DNA of 64,000 bases, from positions 1 to 64,000 of the forward strand of contig QLIY01000906.1 of NCBI GenBank assembly GCA_003260075.1, read 5' to 3'. Every line of letters starts with the position of its first letter. The stretch's first letter is position 1. The position numbers and the translations under genes are program-made. Positions 10,247 through 20,640 of the stretch are shown here, in pieces. The notes below the pieces were generated by a model, which saw nothing but the letters and a program-made list of their open reading frames with translations, was not told the DNA's origin and did not search any database. This DNA comes from Phallusia mammillata. Its lineage: Eukaryota; Chordata; Ascidiacea; Phlebobranchia; Ascidiidae.

Positions 10247-11638
10247 ATGGAAACAGTGGAAGAACTAAAATTGTACAAACGAAGATGGGTGTTTCTGTTA
10301 GGAGTAGCAATTTTTCAGCTTCTTGGAGGTTTCTCCACAACCAGTTACGGCGAAATCAGTGACTTTTACGTTCAGTTCTTTCACGCCTCGCACTCAACTG
10401 TGGATTGGATCACCAACGCAAGAAACATTGGCGCTATATTCATCACATTTCCACTCGCTTGGATGGTATTTAATGGAAAAATCGGTCTGAGAAATATGAT
10501 TGTAATCGTGTCTTTCAGTGCGACGATTGGAATTTTGTTGGTGACATTGTCCTTTGCGCACCGTTCACTATTTGCACTCATTGTATTGGGACAGATTCTA
10601 TGGGGGTTTTCGCAAATGGTGAATGTGTCTGTGCCTGCCACTTTTGCTGCGCTCTGGTTTCCGGAAAGTCAAGTTGGAACAGCTCTGTCGGTGATTCTTG
10701 TCGGACTTCCGCTTGGTGACGTTGCTGGTTTTACATTTCCTGCATTAATTGAGTCGCCTTTCAATTACACCATGGAAAAACTTAGTTTTGGTGAACTGGA
10801 GTCGGGCCAACGCACATTAAGTTGCATGTACGGTTCCTGTTTGGCCATATCTGCTGTCGTGACAATCTTTTTCACGATATTTATCACTGATGAACCTCCC
10901 ACGCCGCCTACATATGCGCAAGTTATCAAAAAATCAAGTCAAATAACATCAAGGACATTTGCAAACTTTCTCCAAACGACAAGAGTTCTTTTCACAAACC
11001 CTTCCTACGTTACAGCTTGCTTCATGTTTGGCATTTCCTTTCAAATTTCGTTGCTGGAAATTATGATGATGTCCGAAATAATAGGAGACTTCGAATTATC
11101 AAGCAACATAAGCTCCGACAAGATGAGTGGTTACATCATGTGCATGTTTAGTTTAGGGGCTGTGCTCGGTACCGTAACAGCAGGAGTAGTTGTCAACCGC
11201 TCGAAGAAATACAAACTTCTTACAATTTTGTCCAACTCATTTATGTTTCTGTGCACAGTGGCAATGGTCGTCAGCGTGTTTTTTGAAAGCATGGCTGGAT
11301 TTTTCACAAGCAACGCGTTTTTTGGCTTCAGCGGCGGTTTTACTTCAGTTGTTTCGTTGGAAATACTGACACAACTGACCTACCCAATGGACGAGACGCT
11401 GGTCAACACTTGGATGACCGGTATTCAAATGACCATTGCTCTGTTATTAGGTATCTTTGGAAGGATTATGTTCAATGCCTGGAGAGGTCTGGGTTTGCTT
11501 TCGTTTCAAAGTGCTTGTGTGTTCGCAAGCGTTCTCATGTCTTGTTTAATTTCGGCCAAAAATCGCAGACTCGATGTTCAACCGAGGTTCAACTCAGAAA
11601 GCAACGTTTATACTCCACTGATAACCAATCTTCATTAG
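10247..11638 (+). CDS. FLVCR/SLC49-like major facilitator transporter, copy 3
   Basis: Intact single-exon frame of 463 codons. The start METVEELKLYKRRW is short and fits the family; the decayed copy at 21874 starts MERVEEFKL, so this is its closest relative. Differences from copies 1 and 2: GFSTTSYGEIS in helix 1 (E replaces Q), GQILWGFSQ in helix 4, GLPLGDVAGF in helix 5, TDEPPTPP rather than TDKPPTPP after helix 6, and VVVNRSKKYK rather than VDRCKKYK between helices 8 and 9. The two FLVCR-site glutamines remain (GQILWG and WMTGIQ). A tract ending ttatgcag at 10161-10168 lies 78 bases upstream; the flank after it (cttgacaac) is conserved upstream of the 21874 copy. A polyadenylation signal aataaa is at 11684-11689. 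Substrate unknown. Confidence 0.9.
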   Translation: METVEELKLYKRRWVFLLGVAIFQLLGGFSTTSYGEISDFYVQFFHASHSTVDWITNARNIGAIFITFPLAWMVFNGKIGLRNMIVIVSFSATIGILLVTLSFAHRSLFALIVLGQILWGFSQMVNVSVPATFAALWFPESQVGTALSVILVGLPLGDVAGFTFPALIESPFNYTMEKLSFGELESGQRTLSCMYGSCLAISAVVTIFFTIFITDEPPTPPTYAQVIKKSSQITSRTFANFLQTTRVLFTNPSYVTACFMFGISFQISLLEIMMMSEIIGDFELSSNISSDKMSGYIMCMFSLGAVLGTVTAGVVVNRSKKYKLLTILSNSFMFLCTVAMVVSVFFESMAGFFTSNAFFGFSGGFTSVVSLEILTQLTYPMDETLVNTWMTGIQMTIALLLGIFGRIMFNAWRGLGLLSFQSACVFASVLMSCLISAKNRRLDVQPRFNSESNVYTPLITNLH

Positions 11639-13445
11639 CAATTTATCCATTAAAACTACTTGGAGTAATCTACATTATTGTTGAATAAATTAACATTTTG
11701 ACCGGGATGTTAGGATTTTTGTGGCAAATAAGTCACATGTGACAAAACACTTTAAAATTAGGTAAAAACGCCACAAACTAACTACCTAATTTCACACAAT
11801 TGTTGTTGATCGTTTGTTTATGTCATGTGACGTAAACATGTTACGTCAAATAAGACATTGGAGATATTCGTTTTTGTTTTGTTTTTGAATGTGATTGCGT
11901 CCAAATAAAAAGTGGGTACGATTGCGAGTATTGATTTAGTTCTAAGCTATGTAATCAAATGTTAATCACATGAAACCATTTTGTCGATGAATTGTTCAAC
12001 TTTTCATGCTTTCCTTCCTAACCAGTTTCTGTATTTTCTACCAATGAAGCAGGTATGGTAAACAACTCGAATCAAGTTAATAGGGGCTCCAGCCTCAATG
12101 GAAGTCTTAAACAGTTCTTAAAGGGAGGTTTAAGATATGTAATTTTTTTGGAAGTTAAAAAAATGAGTTTTTATCAAAAAGCTGACACCACTTATCAAAA
12201 ACATGACACCAGGTAGTAAGCATAACTCACCAACTGCCCAAATGCTTTTTATTGCAAGCACTTATGCGTTTGAATAGTAGAATTTAGTTGGTTTAGAGTA
12301 CTAAAAAATCTACATAGATGCGTTGTAGGCGTGTACTGCATTCGGGTAAAACAAGCGGTAGCCATGTGCACAATGTGCGATGCAAACGAAAGTTTTTGCA
12401 GCGACAACTTTGTCAAATAACTACACAACGCGCAGTAAAACACGGTATCTTCCAATAAATTTCCTTTAAATTTCTGGTGTAACAAATCCAAGTGAAGTCA
12501 GGTCTACGGAGATGCGACTCGAGTCAAACGAGTCTTTAATAAAGGTGATTGGTAGACGGACTTGATTACTGCAGGGAAGATTAAAACGTTGCGTTGTAAT
12601 CAAAACATAAGTGGAGAGTTGCATCTGAAAAAACAAACGTTTCAATCGAGATGTCCTCCGTACAACACAATTTAAGAACTGCTGATTTAAACAGTTATAA
12701 TATCATGTGGATTGGCACAAACATAAAGTGTAGGCTACCTTTACCCAAAAACCGAGCTATTTTCCACTATAGTGCAAATAACACGCAAACATTGGAAACT
12801 GGCACTTAACCATTAAATTAGAAAACCGTTTGTAACAGTAGTTTGAAAACAGTACAACACTTACGTTGGTGTTATTACCCAGCAGGTTGCGTGTTTGGTC
12901 GATAGCGTATCCGGAAAGATGGATTTTCAATTCGCTATGCAAGAGGTTCCGGACACAAAATTACGGGATCACCACTAAAAAAACTGGACAGAGATCAATT
13001 GAGCAGCCTGCCATGGGTTTGGCCAACTTTTTTAAAACAAGTTATGTTACGATTGCTACGACAATAAAGGACAAAAAATGGCAAAAACTACTGTTTCCTG
13101 TTCCAAGTTTTATCACATTGTCCTACGTTACAACTTAGTGTACAGTCAAGACAGCAACAATGTAAACAGAAATGATAATAGTGTTTCACCAGTAGAAAGC
13201 ATTTTTTGTTTTGTTAGAAGATTTCGTAACTTTTATCTTTTTCGAAGGAATTTTCAAACAAAACTGACTACTTTTAAAGATACTGTAAACTGCACTGCGA
13301 GGATTTAAGACTCATTACACGCTAAATTTTGAGGGCATAAGTACCATAAAAACTAAACTAAAACGACTACCGCATGAAAAAGAGAGAAGGCCAAAAAGTG
13401 ACCTGGAACATCAACAGTTAAGAAATTATTCTGAAAAACTGTAGA
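11639..13445. other. Spacer between copies 3 and 4
   Basis: AT-rich, with no recognised gene or complete element. Short frames at 12249-12491 and 12866-13308 lack family resemblance and look like chance. Confidence 0.5.
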
Positions 13446-14834
13446 ATGGAAACCAATCAGGAACATCCAAAGTTGTATACTCGAAGATGGGCTTTCATTT
13501 TTGGAATTTCAATTTTATTGCTTTTTGGTGGCAATTCATTTTCTAGTTTTGGTCAAATCAGCAACTTTTACGTTCAATTCTTTAACTCCTCGCATGCCCA
13601 AGTAGATTGGATCACCGCGGCGAGAAGCGTAAGCCCAATGTGCATCTCACTTCCTTTTGCTTTGCTCATTTTTAAAGGCAAAATCGGATTGAGAAACCTA
13701 ATTATCGCAATGGCAACATGTGCCACAACTGGAGTTATGCTTGTTACTCTGTCTCTACTCGATTCCTCGCTCTTTTTTCTTATTGTTTTGGGACAAACGA
13801 TGAGTGGACTTGCGCAGAACATCGGATTAGCTATCCCATCTGGATTGGCTTCGTTGTGGTTTCCAGAAAGTCAAGTTGGAACAGCCATAGCATTCACTGT
13901 GGTTGGGATATATCTCGGTGAAGGGATTGGTTATATCATTCCAGCCCTTCTCGTGCTTTCTTCAAATCGCACTGACGCTATTTTAAGTGGTAATAAACTG
14001 GCATCAGGACAGCGTTCATTGCTCTACATGTACGGCTCGTATTTTGCTGTATCAGCTGTAGTGACGATCTTGTTTGTGATATTTTTGACTGACAAACCGG
14101 CAACTCCGCCCACGACAGCTCAAGAGCGAAAGAACACAGATCTTCAAGTGGATAGAACTTGGAACAAATTTTGCGAAGTGATTAAACATCTTTTCACCAA
14201 CCCGTCATACATATTAGTCTGTATTCTTTTGGGCTTTAACTTTCAAATATCTATGCCAGAGAATTTAATGATGTCTGAAATCGTGGCTGACTTTAAGTTA
14301 TCACAAACTGTATCACCTGATGCATTAGGCGGATATGTCATGAGCATGTTTAGTTTAGGAGGTTTACCGGGTCTCGTCATTGGAGGCAAAGTTGTGGACC
14401 GTTGTAAAACATACAAACTCCTAACTTCCATTGGCAATGCATCAATTTTTGTAACGACAGTAGTTATTGCTATAAGCGTTATTTTCAAGAGCGCACCATG
14501 GCTTTTTGTATGCAACGCTATGTATGGCTTTTTAACCGGTTTCGTTTGTGTGAATTTGTTTGAGATGATAACCCAAATAACTTATCCAATCGACGAAACG
14601 CTGGTTACAACTTTAATGTTTGGTTTCCAAGCAGCAATCAGTTTGTTAATGAGTGGCTTTGGAAGGCTTGTATTTAGCACTTGGGGAAGCCTGGGCCTGC
14701 TTTCCTTTCAGTGCGCATGCGCGCTACTAAATACTGTGATAAGTTGTTTCATTTCACTTAAAAATCGAAGATTGGAAATCGTGAACGGAGAAAATGAGAG
14801 CGACAACAGTCAAACTCCTCTGCTCACGCCGTGA
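13446..14834 (+). CDS. FLVCR/SLC49-like major facilitator transporter, copy 4
   Basis: Intact single-exon frame of 462 codons; start METNQEHPKLYTRRW. It is the most divergent intact copy: VDWITAARS replaces VDWITNARN, LPFALLIFKGK replaces FPLAWLIFKGK, and the C-terminal half has VTTLMFGFQAAISLLMSG where sisters have VNTWMTGIQ (the helix-11 glutamine is retained, the neighbouring Trp is lost). Helix 4 has GQTMSGLAQ. TDKPATPPTTAQERK follows helix 6, and VGGKVVDRCKTYK-type sequence lies between helices 8 and 9. The tail LKNRRLEIVNGEN matches the family's basic cytosolic tail. The decayed copy at 6925-7830 is its nearest relative. Divergence at otherwise fixed sites suggests a different substrate or relaxed constraint (inference). 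Confidence 0.9.
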   Translation: METNQEHPKLYTRRWAFIFGISILLLFGGNSFSSFGQISNFYVQFFNSSHAQVDWITAARSVSPMCISLPFALLIFKGKIGLRNLIIAMATCATTGVMLVTLSLLDSSLFFLIVLGQTMSGLAQNIGLAIPSGLASLWFPESQVGTAIAFTVVGIYLGEGIGYIIPALLVLSSNRTDAILSGNKLASGQRSLLYMYGSYFAVSAVVTILFVIFLTDKPATPPTTAQERKNTDLQVDRTWNKFCEVIKHLFTNPSYILVCILLGFNFQISMPENLMMSEIVADFKLSQTVSPDALGGYVMSMFSLGGLPGLVIGGKVVDRCKTYKLLTSIGNASIFVTTVVIAISVIFKSAPWLFVCNAMYGFLTGFVCVNLFEMITQITYPIDETLVTTLMFGFQAAISLLMSGFGRLVFSTWGSLGLLSFQCACALLNTVISCFISLKNRRLEIVNGENESDNSQTPLLTP

Positions 14835-15275
14835 TATTATTTATTACCTAATGACATTTATTTGTGATATTGTTCTGCCGTCGATCATGTGATTCATTTT
14901 TGCGATGTCTTTACATCTGGTTGTAATGGTTGGTATACGTTGTACACAATTTAACATAATGTAGCAACCACTTCAAATATAATAATAACTTTGCAAATGT
15001 GGATGATGACAAATGCTCACAAACTATTTGAATAATTTCAGTTTTCTTCGGCGTCAGTGCTTTTGAACAATCAAACTTTAAAAGAAGAAGCATTTTTCTG
15101 AATGATTATCACATTCTTGACTTTATTATTAGACTATACAAAAGAAAAAAACACAACAATGAACACTGAGCACTGGCATATATTACAAACTGTCTCAATT
15201 ATATTAAATTCTGTTTTTTTTTTCAAAAAAAAGAGCCATTATAGAGATCTAATGGGGTAACTGATGGGGTTACAG

Positions 15276-15577
15276 CAGTGGTTCTCAAACTTTTTTAGCA
15301 TGCGGCACATTAAAGAACTAAATTTCCTTCCTCGACACACTTCGCAGTTAAAAATAACAAAAGCCGTACAAAGAATGTTAATTTTAAATTTTATTGTGGT
15401 GAGTAAGATTGCTTGTATTACCAATAACAAAAATATGGCCTTGAAGCGTTGTCAAGCACACTAGTGTTTCATCATGGAGTCCTAAATAAACATGCAGGAA
15501 ATGTTTGCACTTTAAAATAGGGACTATTTCGCGGCACCCTTGGAAATCTCTTACGGTACACAGTTTGAGAATCACTG
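15276..15577. mobile_element. Non-autonomous hAT-type element with perfect target duplication
   Basis: 302 bp. Ends cagtggttctcaaac and gtttgagaatcactg are inverted repeats, and the flanks carry a perfect 8-bp duplication ggttacag. The termini match those of 3112-3433, so they share a transposase source. Interior non-coding. Confidence 0.9.
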
Positions 15578-16673
15578 GGTTACAGGCTCGATATTTAAAA
15601 CAAATTCTACAAAAAGTGCAATTTTATGTAATTTGAATATTGTTTACAATTTCCACGATTCAAATTGTTCAAAAATTTTAACACCATTAAGCTTACCAAA
15701 TTATTTCTTTTAATGTTAAGGCCCCATCTCGCCTCAACAAGTGACGACCGACCAACCGTTATTAACCTAAGTCGTCTCCTTATTTAACGAATCTAAACAA
15801 AAAAGCAAATTAAGGACAAAAAAAGCAAAATTCAACCAAAACCAACAATTAAGGCGCTTGGAGTTAGATGACCAAAAAAGGAAAAAAATACACACCAAAA
15901 AGTTACGTTTACAAAAAATATGTTTCGTTTTTTTAATATATTTTGCTTGGTTATAGGTTTGGTGTTAAGCATTACGAAGAAAAAGTAAAACTATATGTTC
16001 CACTTCATGTCGCTGTGACTCAAGTTTTATTTTAGGTTATGGCTTTAGAATTAAAATTAAATCGTAGTGTAGGTATTTGCGAAAATAAATCGTTTGTTCA
16101 CTGTGATTTACATAAAGTGACAGTTATTTCACAACGGTGGAGTGATCTTTAGGATACTTGTTTATACTGTCAATTATTTTTGTTTGAATAATTTTTGTAA
16201 GTCAAATCGCAATTAATATAGATATTTGCGTATTACTATTGAATTTACGTTAACCGACAACAAAAGAGGGTAACAAAATGTCTCCCATTTTATAATCAAA
16301 CTGCATTAAAACTCTTCATATTTTATTGTGACTCAATCGAAAACACATGACGTAAACGGCAGTTTGTAAGAGATGTATATCCCTGACCGAAACGACAAAA
16401 CCCCATAGGTTATAATGAACATAAGGTTACTCCGACTAAATAAGATGTTGCTTCAAGTATTATGTGTAAACGAGTATTGCTCTTGCAGCAATTTTATTAC
16501 AAATCAAATATTAAAATCAAACTGCAGGAAGAGCATTACTCGACGCAAAAACTAGTTTAAATTGCTAATGAAGTTTGGTTATCAGTGGAGTATAAACGTA
16601 TTCTTGAAGAGGATTACATCTCAATGTTACTTCAGTTTGCACCATTTTTATCAATATTTTATGTGATTCAAGT

Positions 16674-17400
16674 GCTTATGAACGTGTGTGGCTGTTGCAC
16701 AACACAGCACCAAACCCTCTTCATCCGTATTTATCCATTAAAAAAAGTTGGCGTGATGATTAAAATTTAAAACCAGACGCATTGTTAAGTAATAGAATAC
16801 CCTCAGTTTAATACAGAGGCTCTATTTCCCTTGATTGCCGACGGTGCCTTCGAATACAGCAGGTCCGCTTGGTGCGCTAAGTGCGCTTAGTCCGCTAGGT
16901 AATTCGCTTGGTGCGCGAGGTACTTCGCTTGGTATACTACAGGTCACTCGCTTTAATGCAACAAAGCCCGTAAATAGTGCAGGTAACCTTTTTTGAAGCG
17001 AAGAAACTTGTTGTTACTGCGACGTAACGTAATAATGCTGTAGGTACTGTTTTTCTTAGTGTTTAAGGTTAAGGGTTTTGGGTGTGTGTTGGGACTATCG
17101 TAACACTTTTCCAGCATTATTTGCGTGTTTTAACGTTAACTGCAGTATTTACAATTGGTAGCATAAAAACAGGAGAGCTGCAGTATTTCGAGTTACGTCG
17201 TACCTATTATGAGTTTAATTGCACCAAAGAGAGTTACCTGCACTATTTTTAAGTTACTTTGCACGAAAAAAAGTTACCAAGCGAGGTTCCAAGCGCACCT
17301 AGCGGACCTGTAGTATTCGAAGGCACCCGATTGCCGACGATATTTTGACTAACTGATTTTGGTAAAAATTAGTTGTTGATCACATTATATTTGAGTATGA
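16674..17400. repeat. Segmental duplication arm A (pairs with 20215-20640)
   Basis: Shared blocks in the same order: cttatgaacgtgtg, acaacac..caccaaacc, the tatttatccatt-type stretch, gcattgttaa, cctca.tttaat.cagaggc, gattgccgacgat and the ttttgac.aactga block. This arm carries the 487-bp element and lacks the hAT element found in the other arm. Confidence 0.75.
16842..17328. mobile_element. Terminal-inverted-repeat element with 9-bp target duplication
   Basis: 487 bp bounded by cggtgccttcgaatac and gtattcgaaggcaccc; the inverted repeat extends inward through caggtccgct-type and ggtgcgct-type motifs. It is flanked by a perfect 9-bp duplication gattgccga. The diverged homologous locus near 20583 contains the uninterrupted site gattgccgacgatg, which confirms insertion and borders. 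A 9-bp duplication would suit a Mutator-type source (inference). No coding sequence. Confidence 0.9.
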
Positions 17401-17818
17401 TGCAATTTTATACGATGGGGGATTTTTATTAGGAAGACAAACAGAAAAAGCAAAACCTTGACATGCCATTTTTTTGAAAATTTAAGCGTTATTATTATAA
17501 GCTAGATATACGCGTTCTGTTTAATTTCAAGCTTCAAAACAAAATAAGATAATTTGCAACAATCATAAAATTGGTTACCAAATTACATAGGATACTCAAA
17601 AATTTATGGGCTAATATATTTCTTTATTTAAAACTTTTTAATAAAAATGAAAAATAAAAAAAGTTGTGAAAGCCAAAAACTATGAAAACTGAGTTATTTC
17701 CTGTTACTGCGCACAATGACGTTTTAACGTTGCGCCATTTCCGGCTTGGTGATTAATCAGTGCTATCTTGTTGCTATATGTTCTACTCAAATTGAACAAA
17801 ATACTTAGATACTTTTAA

Positions 17819-19242
17819 CTATTTCGAAGCAATTAGTCGAGTATGAACGTTGCTCTCATTTGTTTTCACTTCCAATCTTCGATTCTTGGGCGAAACAAGG
17901 CAACATAGAAGCAAGGCTACAAATATGCCAGCACTCTGGAAGGAAAGTACACCAAGGCTTCCCCAAAGCTTAAACATAGTTCTTCCCAATACACCCAAGA
18001 GCAAAGCTATCCCTGTTTGAATGGCGGTCATCCAAGTGTTGACCAGCGTCTCATCGATCGGGTAAGTCAGCTGTGTGGCCATTTCAAACAAAATCACTGC
18101 AACTAACCCCCAAAGGAAGCCATAGATGCCGTTGCTGGTGTAAATTCCTGCAATGTTTTTGAAAACAAAACTAACAGCAATTGCAACTGTGCTAACGAAG
18201 AAAGCTGATATTCCAAATATTGCAAGAACTTTGTATTTTTTGCAACGGTCCACAACTTTTCCGCCTAGAAAGAAACCGAACAGCCCACCCAAACTCGAAG
18301 TGCCCATAATGTAACCGCTAAGTTGATCGAAGCTTATGTCACTTGTGATTTGCATATCTGCTATGATTTCTGACATCAACATATTTTCCACCAACACCAT
18401 TTGAAATTCAAGTCCAATTATGATGCATGTTAGTACATACGACCAGTTCGTGAAAAGAAGTTTGGTTTCTTTCAAAAAATCTATCAATTTCTTTGGTGCA
18501 TGATTCTCTGTCTTCAAATCTTGTGCAAGAGTAGGTGGCGTTGGAGGTTTGTCAGTGACGAAGATGGCAAATAAGATGGTTACAACAGCAGATATGCCCA
18601 GAAAAGAACCGTACATGTATCGTAATTTACTTTGTCCAGATGTAAGTTCACTTTGTGACAAGTTTCTTCCATTTGTCCAGGTTTGATTCGAGGAGGGCAC
18701 AAGGTACGCAGGTAAAACGTAACCTGTTCCATCGCCAATAGATATTCCCAGAACATTAAGGGCGATTGCAGTCCCAACCTGACTTTCAGGAAACCAGAGG
18801 ACAGCAAAAGGGGGGGGGGGGCTAAACTGATAGTTTCAGCTAAACCACATAAGATTTGCCCCAATACTATTAATGGGAACAAAGATCGGTCAACCAAAGA
18901 CAGGGTTACTAACAGAAGGCCAATTGTGGAACTACATGCAACAATCAGTATCATGTTTCTTGATCCAACCTTGCCCTTGAAGATTAGAAATGCAAGGGGA
19001 AATGTGATGAATATAACGCTGATGTTCCTTGCGTTGGTGATCCAATCCACTTCTGCATGCGAAGCATTGAAGAACTGAACGTAAAAGTTGCTGATTTGAC
19101 CATAACTGGTAAATGAAATACCAGAGAAAAACTGAAATACAGTTAAGCCCACGAGGAAAATCCATCTTCGTGTATACCATTTGTAAACGTATTTTGATTC
19201 CATTTCCATTGTGTTTCCACTGCTAGTGCAATTGGGTTCCAT
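17819..19242 (-). CDS. FLVCR/SLC49-like transporter, copy 5 (frame broken at an assembly gap)
   Basis: The minus-strand frame opens at 19242 (MEPNCTSSGN, then YTRRW) and runs through VDWITNARN and GQILCGLAE to a 12-C run (18821-18810 read in reverse). The proper frame resumes immediately after it and runs to the stop at 17819 (SPKNRRLEVKTNESN). In the sister copy at 25359-26895 the same position has 13 ordinary bases coding for the VPST part of FAVPSTFAVLW. The run therefore replaces coding sequence and shifts the frame by one. No other stop or shift was found across roughly 470 codons. The most economical view is an intact gene damaged by gap filling; a real disruption cannot be excluded. 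The start may instead be the Met 11 residues further in. Confidence 0.8.
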
Positions 19243-19590
19243 TTATTATGTATCTTTACTGATGTAACTTACATATATTGATGACTCAAACCTGTATTAA
19301 TACCACACAATTGTTAATCATTTGTTTTTATAGTATAAGTCGTTGTCTTTTAAAGTCACGTACAGGAAAAAAAATCAATAAAAACTCTCAATAAAGGCGT
19401 CTATATGACAAATGAAGTTTAAGCTTTAATCTTCGCTGCCTGATAAGACTTCAAAGCTTGTTACTCGAGTCATAGTATTGTTGGATGCGAATGTGCTGGT
19501 CAGAAATTTGTCTACTTAAATGTAAACTGCATGGGGAGCTTTTAGTGGGCATCGTTAAGAGCTTTTAAATATTATGTAAACACTGTAAAA

Positions 19591-19906
19591 CAGGGGTGGG
19601 CAACCTGCGGCCCGTGGGCCGCATGCGGCTCTTCATTAAAGGTTGTGCGGGCCGCAGAGACGCTTGGATTTCAAAAGTACTGGCAAACGAGTCCAATTAT
19701 TACATATTTTTGAGCTGATTAATGCTCCTGATGCTAGTTTTCTGCGATCTGGCAAAATGTGGCTAGAATCAAATACGAATTATACTTGTTAAGCATATTT
19801 GGTAAGAAACAAAGCAAAATCACTTTGTGTTATGCACATGTGCGGCCTGCGATCCAATTTTGACATTTATAATTGGCCTTACAGTAACAAAGGTTGCCCA
19901 CCCCTG
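19591..19906. mobile_element. Non-autonomous hAT-type element (caggggtgggcaacct family)
   Basis: 316 bp with inverted ends caggggtgggcaacct and aggttgcccacccctg and a perfect 8-bp flanking duplication ctgtaaaa. Same family as 33832-34213. GC-rich ends with an AT-rich centre; no frame of note. Confidence 0.92.
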
Positions 19907-20214
19907 CTGTAAAACGTTTGTAAAGCATCACTTTGCACGTATTACAGTATTTAAGTCGGCGACAAATAAGAAAAATATAAGTTGCGAGCAAAACACTGAG
20001 CAACCACGACCAACAAGAACTACAGATCGCTATAAGCGGCTCTGTTCACAGGTTTAATGACAAATATAAAGAGCCAGAAAAATGGCATGCTATATTATTC
20101 AATCGCAGCAGTGATGGTAATTGTAGAGGTTGGTTTGTGCCTATCCACCACGCTTTGCACACAAGCAAGTAGCTTACACCTCGCTGTTACTTTTTTATCT
20201 ATCTTTTGTCTGAT

Positions 20215-20640
20215 TAGGACCTTATGAACGTGTGGGACTTATGTAACGTCCAAACACAACACAACACCAAACCCAGTTGTGTAAACAATTTTTTTTCAGG
20301 CGGTTCTATCACAAAAGTCATATATTTCAGCCGGTTCTGTTACAAAAAGTCCATTAAATGTAACCAGTAATGCTAACCGGTTCGCTGATCTCATAAATTT
20401 TGTGAGACAGTTCTGTAGAACCGCTGCCAACCAGCTCAATCCCATTACTGACCAATCCCTCTTTCTCCGTTTTATCCCATTCAAAAATTTACGCATTGTT
20501 AATATAGGATATCCTCAATTTAATGCAGAGGCGCCAGTCCCGTATGACAAGTTTGTTAACTGACCGCGAAGCTGGAAAAATGTTTGATTGCCGACGATGT
20601 TTTGACCAACTGAATTTGGTGAAAAATAAGTTATTGAACC
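20215..20640. repeat. Segmental duplication arm B (pairs with 16674-17400)
   Basis: Homologous to arm A as listed there. It lacks the 487-bp element (empty site gattgccgacgatg near 20583) but carries a hAT element at 20274-20450 that arm A lacks (arm A reads accaaaccctctt uninterrupted). Confidence 0.75.
20274..20450. mobile_element. Degenerate hAT-type element (cagtggtgggattcaa family)
   Basis: 177 bp. The left end cagttgtgtaaacaa and right end caatcccattactg are mutated versions of the family ends seen at 51975 and 60460. The interior shares cggttctgttacaaaaagtcc and taaccggttcgct-type motifs. Flanks accaaacc and accaatcc match at 7 of 8 positions. Older than the other two copies by visible divergence. 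Confidence 0.8.

Larger units (their letters stand above)
14835..17818. other. Spacer with two elements and a segmental duplication arm
   Basis: Contains a complete hAT-type element (15276-15577) and a 487-bp element (16842-17328) inside a segment, about 16670-17400, that is a diverged copy of 20215-20640. The frame at 16585-16770 lies partly in this segment and shows no recognisable domain. No gene supported. Confidence 0.55.
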
